DNA from: Planctomycetota bacterium
GTDB taxonomy: Bacteria; Planctomycetota; Planctomycetia; Planctomycetales; Planctomycetaceae
DNA length: 7,368 nucleotides
Assembly (NCBI GenBank): GCA_023429275.1
Contig: JAEYWB010000350.1
Location: 1-7,368, forward strand
Reading direction: 5' to 3'
A model generated the notes under the pieces. The model saw only the letters and a list, made by a program, of their open reading frames with translations, was not told the DNA's origin and did no database searches. Within the stretch, counting starts at the first letter, position 1. Each line of letters starts with the position of its first letter. This document shows, one piece after another, positions 1 to 5,389 of this stretch. A program made the translations under genes and the position numbers.

Positions 1-5
1 GTCCA

Positions 6-2021
6 CTACTTCGGCGCGGCGGGCGCCGCCGCCTGGGCCGCAGCCTGTGCCTTGGCCGCATTGAGACGCTCGAGCTGCGCCTTCACGGCTGCCGCCTTCT
101 GCTGAGCGGCCTGAAGTGCCGCAGCGATCTCCTGCATCGCCTTGGTCTCTTCAGGCTTCGCCGGGGCTTCGGCGACAGCCTTATCCGCTGCCGCCTTCGC
201 CTTCGCGGCATTCTCCTGGGCGGCCTTTTCCGCCGCCTGGGCCTGCTGGGCGGCAGTGGTCGCGTCGGCCGTCAACTTGGCCATACCGTCCTTATTCGTC
301 GCGGCCCCCATCTGATCCTTCATGCTCTTCTCGTAGGCCGCCTTCGCTGCCGCAACCGCCTGCTCCGCCTGCTTGAGGGCCGCTTCGGCCTGCTGCAGGG
401 CCGCGGTCTTTTCGGCGAGAGCCTTCTCGGCAGCGGCCTTGGCCTCGGCGGCCTTCTTGCTCGCCTCATTGGCGGCATTCATCTGAGCTGTTGCCTGCTC
501 GGCCAGGACTTTGCGGTCGTTCACAGCCTTCTGCACACCGGCAAGCTGCGCCCCCTTCTGCTGGGCATCGGCCTCAACTGCCGTGACCGCCTGAGTCACC
601 GCGGCGATCTGCTGGTCGATCGTCGGCGGGTTCGTGTTGATCTGGTGAAGCAGTGCGCCGTCGGCGGTGTTCCAGATCCGGACCATGCCGCTCCAGTCGC
701 CGCCGAGGATGAAGTTCGACTCGTTGTCGTAGGCGACCTCCATCCCGAGGTCGGTCATGCCGGGGAACTCCTTGATCTGGGCGCCGTCACCGCTCCAGAG
801 CCGGACGACCCGGTCGCGGGCCGTCGAGGCGAGACGGCCGTCGCGGGTGTAGTCGACCGCCGCACAGCCCCCGTGGGCGTTCCACTTCTTGATCTCGGTC
901 CCGTTGTTCATCTCCCACAGGCGGATCGTGTTGTCTTCGCTGGCCGACGCGACGACGTTGCTGTCGGGACGCCAGGAGACGTCGTTGATCGCTCCCTGGT
1001 GACCGACGAGGTTGTAGAACTCTTTCCCCGTTTCCGATTCCCAGATCACGAGGCCATTGGCCCGGTCGGCCGAGGCGAGGAGCACGCCGTCCGGACTGAA
1101 TTCGATCGCCGTCACCCAGTCGGTATGCTTCTTCTGCTCGAACAGGAGTTCCCCCGTCGAGGTCGAATAGACCCGAAGCATCTTCTTCGGACCGCCGAGG
1201 GCAATCAGCGTCTGATCCGGGCTGATGTCCGCCGCGAGGACCGCGTCGTACTCGTCGCCCACTTCGATCTTTCGTTCGCCCGTCTTGACGTCATAAACGA
1301 CGACCTTGCCCGACGCGCCGCCCCGGCCGCCGCCGACGAGGACGAGGTCCCCGGTCCGGCTGAACTTGATGATGTGCGGCTGCCCTTCAGGATAGGGAAG
1401 CACGCCGAGGACTTCGGCGGTCTGCGTGTTGAACAGCGTCACCTGGCGGTGGCCCGAGACCGCGGCGAGCGGCGCCCAGGGGCTCGTGGCCAGAGCGGTC
1501 ACGGCGTTGACCGTGGAGGGCCGGACCTGCGGATCGCCGAGGTACTTCTGCGGCATCGAGATGACAGCGGGACGGGCCCCGGTCACCTCGATCTTGGCGA
1601 CCGACATCGACTTCTTGATCTTCGCCGTGCTGCCGGAGGTCTCCAGCAGACCGCCGTCGATCCACTTCTTGATGAGTGCGAGCTCGTTGTCGGGCAGCTT
1701 CGATGCGTTCGGAGGCATCTTCGGCTCGGACTCGTGATTCACGAGGCTCCAGAGGTAACTCGAGCCCGAGTCTCCCCCTTCGACGACCGTCCCGGAGCTC
1801 CCCCCGGCCATCAGCCCCTGGAAGTTGTCGACAACGAGTCCACCCTTCTTGTCGTTGCCGTTGTGGCACGAGCCGCACTTGGCACGGAAGATCGGGAGGA
1901 CATGGTCGTTGTAGGTGATCTTCTCAGCCGGCTTGTCTTCGGCGAACAGAAGTCCGCCAGCGGGGACGGCGGCGAGCGTCAGCAGCGTGAACGTGACGTG
2001 ACGAAGCATCTTGAAACTCAT
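6..2021 (-). CDS. Secreted c-type cytochrome (PSCyt1) / WD40 propeller / coiled-coil fusion protein
   Basis: 671 residues, complete, stop TAG at 6-8. A signal peptide (basic MSFKMLRH, then a hydrophobic stretch to about residue 27) indicates export. Residues about 33-128 are a planctomycete cytochrome C domain (PSCyt1 family): the heme-attachment motif CGSCH is at 49-53, and M102 in the MPP segment is the likely distal ligand. Residues about 172-460 hold seven WD40-type repeats, seen from blades ending in VVYD, LVIW, IRLW, VRLW and VRIW; seven is enough for a closed propeller. Residues about 466-660 are Ala/Lys/Glu/Gln-rich and should form long helices or coiled coil, ending in Ala-Pro-Lys. 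The heme domain suggests electron transfer or redox sensing, and the propeller suggests protein binding; the actual role is not known for this family. It is last in the minus-strand run, 86 nt after Uma2. The start at 2021 gives the full signal peptide, although M5 is possible. No good ribosome site is visible upstream of either. Confidence 0.93.
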   Translation of the reverse strand: MSFKMLRHVTFTLLTLAAVPAGGLLFAEDKPAEKITYNDHVLPIFRAKCGSCHNGNDKKGGLVVDNFQGLMAGGSSGTVVEGGDSGSSYLWSLVNHESEPKMPPNASKLPDNELALIKKWIDGGLLETSGSTAKIKKSMSVAKIEVTGARPAVISMPQKYLGDPQVRPSTVNAVTALATSPWAPLAAVSGHRQVTLFNTQTAEVLGVLPYPEGQPHIIKFSRTGDLVLVGGGRGGASGKVVVYDVKTGERKIEVGDEYDAVLAADISPDQTLIALGGPKKMLRVYSTSTGELLFEQKKHTDWVTAIEFSPDGVLLASADRANGLVIWESETGKEFYNLVGHQGAINDVSWRPDSNVVASASEDNTIRLWEMNNGTEIKKWNAHGGCAAVDYTRDGRLASTARDRVVRLWSGDGAQIKEFPGMTDLGMEVAYDNESNFILGGDWSGMVRIWNTADGALLHQINTNPPTIDQQIAAVTQAVTAVEADAQQKGAQLAGVQKAVNDRKVLAEQATAQMNAANEASKKAAEAKAAAEKALAEKTAALQQAEAALKQAEQAVAAAKAAYEKSMKDQMGAATNKDGMAKLTADATTAAQQAQAAEKAAQENAAKAKAAADKAVAEAPAKPEETKAMQEIAAALQAAQQKAAAVKAQLERLNAAKAQAAAQAAAPAAPK

Positions 2022-2107
2022 CGAAACCCGGGATGGATTCTGCGTGTCTTGCGGGGAGGACGAACCGGCAAGGCGGGTGGACTCAGGTGGGCAGTTGGGC
2101 GGCGGCG

Positions 2108-2737
2108 TTACTCGCGGTCTCGATCGGCGTGGAACAGGAGCTGGGAGAGGGGGAGCTCGAATCCGGGGAGCAGATCCGTCTTGTAAACGCCCCCCTCGCC
2201 GACGATCGTCGGTTCGCCTTCGCCTCGGAAGACAGTCATCTGCCGACGAAAGCGATCGATCACCCAGTACTCCTTGACTCCAACCTGCCGGTAGTCAATT
2301 CGTTTGTCTTCGTAGTCGCGTTTCCGGTCGCGAGCGGAATCGGCAACGAACTCGATTGCGACCGTGGGGATATCCTCCCGCGGCCGTGGAGCGCGTCCCA
2401 AACCCGTCCAGAGGACGCGATCAATGCGCCGCATCGAATCTCCACATTGGAGATAATGCTCGTACACCGTGTCGTCGAGAACCTTCCCTTCCGGCGTTCG
2501 CTGGTAGGTTCGCAAAAGGAATGCCAACTCGTCGTTCGGTCTGGTCTCACCAAATCCGGCGAATGGCGTCACGACCAGGATCCCGTGAAGGAGGTCGTAA
2601 CGGTAGTTTTCGTCCCACTCCCTCCGCGGAATCGCCTCGAACTCCTCTGGCGTCATCAGCATTCCTGCTGAGCGCAGGCTGATCAGCCCGTCGGTCAGAC
2701 GGCGGGAGATCGGCGGGTCGAGGAGCTGAGAAGGCAT
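2108..2737 (-). CDS. Uma2-family (DUF820) putative PD-(D/E)XK endonuclease
   Basis: 209 residues. The core matches the Uma2 family: residues 104-115 (RIDRVLWTGLGR), 124-132 with E129 in an IEF strand, then RDYEDKR with K145, and the very typical GVKEYWVIDRFRR at 153-165. D106, E129 and K145 are plausible members of the metal-binding nuclease site by family analogy; this is inference. No signal peptide is visible, so it should be cytoplasmic, unlike its neighbours. Uma2 proteins are highly multiplied in planctomycetes and cyanobacteria and their physiological role is unsettled. The start at 2737 keeps an N-terminal segment (LDPPISRRL...AGMLMTPEEFEA) that I recall from homologues. Alternatives are ATGs at 2662 and 2656, the latter with AGGA six bases upstream. 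The start codon at 2737 touches the first unit of the intergenic heptamer array. More codons end in A or T than in the neighbours (GAA, AAA, CGA, ATT, GTT), hinting at separate acquisition. Confidence 0.88.
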   Translation of the reverse strand: MPSQLLDPPISRRLTDGLISLRSAGMLMTPEEFEAIPRREWDENYRYDLLHGILVVTPFAGFGETRPNDELAFLLRTYQRTPEGKVLDDTVYEHYLQCGDSMRRIDRVLWTGLGRAPRPREDIPTVAIEFVADSARDRKRDYEDKRIDYRQVGVKEYWVIDRFRRQMTVFRGEGEPTIVGEGGVYKTDLLPGFELPLSQLLFHADRDRE

Positions 2738-2821
2738 CAGGATCCAGGAGTCTGGATGCAGGATCTGGGAAAAGCGGATCCAGGCTCTCCTGGATCCTGA
2801 CTCCTAGTTCCTGAATCCCTG
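2737..2821. repeat. Inverted array of degenerate 7-bp repeats (YCAGGAN / NTCCTGR)
   Basis: This fills the whole gap between Uma2 and the DUF1549 gene. From 2737 the units are TCAGGAT, CCAGGAG, TCTGGAT, GCAGGAT and CTGGGAA, in register to 2771. From 2787 the complementary units are CTCCTGG, ATCCTGA, CTCCTAG, TTCCTGA and ATCCCTG, in register to 2821. The arms share a perfect 14-bp inverted repeat, TCAGGATCCAGGAG (2737-2750) and CTCCTGGATCCTGA (2787-2800). GGATCC occurs three times (2740, 2776, 2792). The array resembles intergenic repeats I associate with planctomycete genomes, but genome-wide copy number cannot be judged here. Confidence 0.8.
2776..2797 (-). terminator. Possible intrinsic terminator of the DUF1549/DUF1553 gene
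   Basis: A perfect 9-bp stem, GGATCCAGG (2776-2784) with CCTGGATCC (2789-2797), closes a four-base loop. Read on the minus strand it lies 27 bases after the stop codon of the DUF1549 gene and is followed by GCTTTTCCC, giving a short run of four U. That is weak for a Rho-independent terminator, but position and fold fit. It uses the same bases as the outer 14-bp inverted repeat (2737-2750 with 2787-2800), so the two folds exclude each other. If it works, Uma2 and the cytochrome gene would need their own promoters; none is recognisable by eye. Confidence 0.4.
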
Positions 2822-2823
2822 CA

Positions 2824-5250
2824 TCAGTGATTAAACAAAAACTCGCGGCTGTTCATCAGGGCCCAGAAGATGTCTTCCACGCCCTTGTTCTTGTCGGTCC
2901 CTTCAGCCAGGAGCGGCTTGAGGGCGTTCATTTCCGCCTCGGTCGGCTTGCGGACGAGACAGGTGATGTACAGCTGTTCGATCGTCTGCTCGGGGGTGAG
3001 CTTCTGGTCGATGACCGCCTTGATCACGCCCCCCTGCTGCATCTTCGAGTTGACGAGGTCGCCGTTCATCAGGTGCAGGGCCTGCGAGAGCGTCGGTTCC
3101 ATCTTCACCTCGCACGAGCAGGCGGTCTCGCGGGTCGCGCGGCCGAAGGTCGTCAGGAAGTAGTCCGTCGTCGCTCCGTCGGCGATCTGGACCGCCCGGG
3201 CCCCGCGCGGGAGGCCGCGGAACTTGTCCTTGGTGTTCGTCACCTGGCTGATGATGTCCAGCATCGACTCCGCCTTGATCCGGCGGATCGTCTGGTGAGC
3301 GAAGTTCCGCTCGTCGGTCATGTTGCTCTCGTTCCGCTGCGTCGACCGCTGGTAGGTCTTCGAATTGCAGATGTCGCGGACGAGACCTTTGAAGTCATAG
3401 TTCGTCTCAGTCAGCTTCTTCGCCATCGCCTCGAGCAGCTCAGGGTTCGACTCGGGGTTCGAGATCCGGACATCGTCGATCTCCTCGACGATGCCGATGC
3501 CGAAGAAGTGCTGCCAGACGCGGTTCGCGAAGTTCTTGGCGAAGTAGGGATTGGCCGGGCTGGCGAGCCACTTCGCGAGGACGACGCGGCGGTCATCCCC
3601 CGGCTTGAGGTCGGCCTTGCCCCCTCCAAGGAAGTGCGGGACCGCATTCTTGCCCGTCACGGGATGCGGCACTTCGCCCCCGCCGGCGTTGAAGATGATC
3701 TGCTCGCGCTGGTCTTCACCCGCCTTGCGGCCGACCTGCGAGAAGAAGGCGGCGAAGTTGTAGTAGTCGTCCTGTGTCCAGCGGTCGAACGGATGGTTGT
3801 GGCACTGGGCGCACTGGATCCGCATCCCCATGAACATCTGGGCGACGTTTTCCGCCAGCTTCAGGCGGTCGCGCTCGATCTGATAGAAGTTGGTCTGCGG
3901 CACCTTGAACGTCCCGCCGCTCGACGACAGGAGGTCCTGGACCATCTTGTCGAGCGGGACGTTGTTGGCGATCTGGTCGCTGAGCCACTGGTAGTAAAGG
4001 ACGATCGATTTGTAGCTCACCTGGTTCGAGGACCGCATCATCAGCAGCTCGGCCCACTTCGAGACCCACATCTCGGTGAACTCCTTGCGTCCGAGGAGCT
4101 CTTCGATCTTCTTCGACCGCTTGGCTGGATCGGAGTCCGCCATGAAGGCCACGTACTCTTCCTTCGTCGGCAGGATGCCGACGAGGTCGAGATAGATCCG
4201 GCGGACGAACTCTTCGTCCGTGCACTGACCTGACGGGTGGATCCGGAGCTTCTTCAGCTTGGCGGCGACGAGCTGGTCGACATAGTTGGCCGCCTCGAAT
4301 GGCTGCTCCTGGTACTGCAGCCCCTTCGGCAGAACGATGTACTGGCTGCCGACCGTGAAGGTCGCGAACCGGGCCATGATGAACGCTTCGCCACGAGCCC
4401 CGGCCGTCACGATCCCTTCGGGGGAAATCGATGCCGAGTTCTCGTTGTTCGAGAGGAACAGCGCCAGGTGGGTCACGTCCCGATCGGTGCCATCCGAATA
4501 GGTGGCGCGAACGGTGACCTTCTGCGTCTCTCCCTGGCCATCGAGCACGCCGTTCGGCGGATAGAGCTCGAGGCCGGTGCAGGTCGGGATGTCGGCCGGG
4601 TCCTGCGGGGTGCCGGCGGCGATCCACTTCACGATGAGCTGATTAAGTTCGCTCGTCTTCTCATAACGCTTGCCACCCGTGTGCGGAACATCGCCGACGG
4701 CCTTCTCGACCATCATGCTCGCTTCGGGAACGGCCAGGTCGACGCGGCGGCCGGGGAGTTCACGGGTAATGCGGTGATGGTCTCCGTCCGGGTCGTAACC
4801 GAAGAGCGAGAGGCGGAATCCGTCCTTGCCGCGGGCGGCTCCGTGGCAGCTTCCCGTGTTGCAGCCTGCCTTCATGAAGACCGGCATGACGTCGAGCTTG
4901 AAGCTGACCGGCTTCACCTCGGCAGCCCGTTCCACCTTGACCGGGATACTGAGCATCTTGCCGCCGAACTCGACCTTGAGCTCAGTCGCTCCGTCGGCCG
5001 CGGGATAGAGCACATTCCCGTCCCGTCGGACGATCCCTTCCTGCCCGAGCGCCCAGTTGGAGGTCGCCGTGACGTCGCGGGTGATCCCGTCGGTGAAGAC
5101 CGCCTGCACAACCACCCCCTGGCGGTCATGCGAAGTGGTCAGGTTGACCGTCGTCGGGCTGACCCGCAGCTCGGCAAGATCGGCCGCCGAGGCGGACGAC
5201 GCGAATACGGATGCGGTCGCGAGAGCCAGAGCAAAACGAATTCGGATCAT
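2824..5250 (-). CDS. Secreted BIG2 / DUF1549 (PSCyt2) / DUF1553 (PSD1) domain protein
   Basis: 808 residues, stop TAA at 2824-2826. The start at 5250 gives a signal peptide (MIRIRFALALATASVFASSASA, cut near residue 22-23). Residues about 24-108 look like a bacterial Ig-like (BIG2) domain, and about 225-308 a second one. Between them residues 125-215 form a cytochrome-like segment with GCNTGSCHG, a CX4CH motif (C130, C135, H136). DUF1549 covers about 325-510 and carries the canonical CAQCHNHPFDRW with CXXCH at 480-484. DUF1553 covers about 555-805, with NRVWQHFFGIGIV at 576-588, a Cys-x-Cys (C711, C713) and SQALHLMNGDLVNS at 722-735. This order is standard for the planctomycete family; the activity is unknown, though the motifs argue for covalent heme in the periplasm or outside. 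The stop of the PPC gene lies 139 nt upstream, with an inverted repeat in the gap. No Shine-Dalgarno is visible. A longer reading frame begins at 5457 but its first 69 codons translate intergenic repeat and are not credible. Confidence 0.93.
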   Translation of the reverse strand: MIRIRFALALATASVFASSASAADLAELRVSPTTVNLTTSHDRQGVVVQAVFTDGITRDVTATSNWALGQEGIVRRDGNVLYPAADGATELKVEFGGKMLSIPVKVERAAEVKPVSFKLDVMPVFMKAGCNTGSCHGAARGKDGFRLSLFGYDPDGDHHRITRELPGRRVDLAVPEASMMVEKAVGDVPHTGGKRYEKTSELNQLIVKWIAAGTPQDPADIPTCTGLELYPPNGVLDGQGETQKVTVRATYSDGTDRDVTHLALFLSNNENSASISPEGIVTAGARGEAFIMARFATFTVGSQYIVLPKGLQYQEQPFEAANYVDQLVAAKLKKLRIHPSGQCTDEEFVRRIYLDLVGILPTKEEYVAFMADSDPAKRSKKIEELLGRKEFTEMWVSKWAELLMMRSSNQVSYKSIVLYYQWLSDQIANNVPLDKMVQDLLSSSGGTFKVPQTNFYQIERDRLKLAENVAQMFMGMRIQCAQCHNHPFDRWTQDDYYNFAAFFSQVGRKAGEDQREQIIFNAGGGEVPHPVTGKNAVPHFLGGGKADLKPGDDRRVVLAKWLASPANPYFAKNFANRVWQHFFGIGIVEEIDDVRISNPESNPELLEAMAKKLTETNYDFKGLVRDICNSKTYQRSTQRNESNMTDERNFAHQTIRRIKAESMLDIISQVTNTKDKFRGLPRGARAVQIADGATTDYFLTTFGRATRETACSCEVKMEPTLSQALHLMNGDLVNSKMQQGGVIKAVIDQKLTPEQTIEQLYITCLVRKPTEAEMNALKPLLAEGTDKNKGVEDIFWALMNSREFLFNH

Positions 5251-5272
5251 ATCGGTCTCGGTCGTAAATGAC

Positions 5273-5288
5273 CCTCGCCGCCGCGAGG
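5273..5288 (-). other. Small GC-rich hairpin in the leader of the DUF1549 gene
   Basis: CCTCGC (5273-5278) and GCGAGG (5283-5288) form a perfect 6-bp stem with a four-base loop, 22 bases upstream of the start codon at 5250. It could shape the 5' leader of the transcript, or it may be part of the repeat-rich spacer. In GC-rich DNA short stems like this also arise by chance, so I list it as a visible structure and not as a demonstrated regulator. Confidence 0.3.
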
Positions 5289-5304
5289 CGGAGGGGCCTG
5301 AACT

Positions 5305-5368
5305 CTCTGTGTCCTCTGTGATCTCTGTGGCCAAAACTCTTTGCCGCCGGGGCACAGAGCTCACAGAG
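5305..5368. repeat. Inverted array of 9-bp-period CTCTGTG repeats
   Basis: CTCTGTG occurs at 5305, 5314 and 5323, exactly nine bases apart, and its complement CACAGAG at 5353 and 5362, again nine apart. The units at 5314 and 5323 pair with those at 5362 and 5353, giving 15 paired bases out of 16, extendable by two G-C pairs after a one-base bulge, around a loop at about 5333-5350. It lies between the stop of the PPC gene (5390) and the start of the DUF1549 gene (5250). On the minus strand no U-run follows, so it is not a standard terminator. CTCTGTG-type tandem motifs of this kind are, from memory, recurrent between genes in planctomycetes and some other environmental bacteria; no function is established to my knowledge. 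Confidence 0.8.
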
Positions 5369-5389
5369 ACCGATTCAAATGTCCTTCGC

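Noticed and set aside
645..2186. A 513-codon open frame on the plus strand
   Set aside because: It is antisense to the cytochrome-WD40 gene and runs across its start; the translation is Arg/Asp/Val-rich with no domain, signal or repeat sense. Long antisense frames are expected from strong GC third-position bias.
2033..2671. A 212-codon plus-strand frame opposite Uma2
   Set aside because: Its composition has no recognisable family, while the minus-strand frame has unmistakable Uma2 motifs such as GVKEYWVIDRFRR.
2737..2821. A CRISPR array
   Set aside because: Units are 7 bp and directly adjacent, with no spacers of 25-40 bases and no cas genes nearby.
2827..5271. Two long plus-strand frames (468 and 344 codons) placed end to end
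   Set aside because: Both lie opposite the DUF1549/DUF1553 gene and have the same low-information Leu/Arg/Val/Asp composition typical of antisense shadows.
2737..5368. The two repeat arrays as terminal inverted repeats of one transposon carrying the DUF1549 gene
   Set aside because: The arrays differ in unit sequence and period, each is a palindrome by itself, there is no transposase between them, and no target-site duplication is visible.
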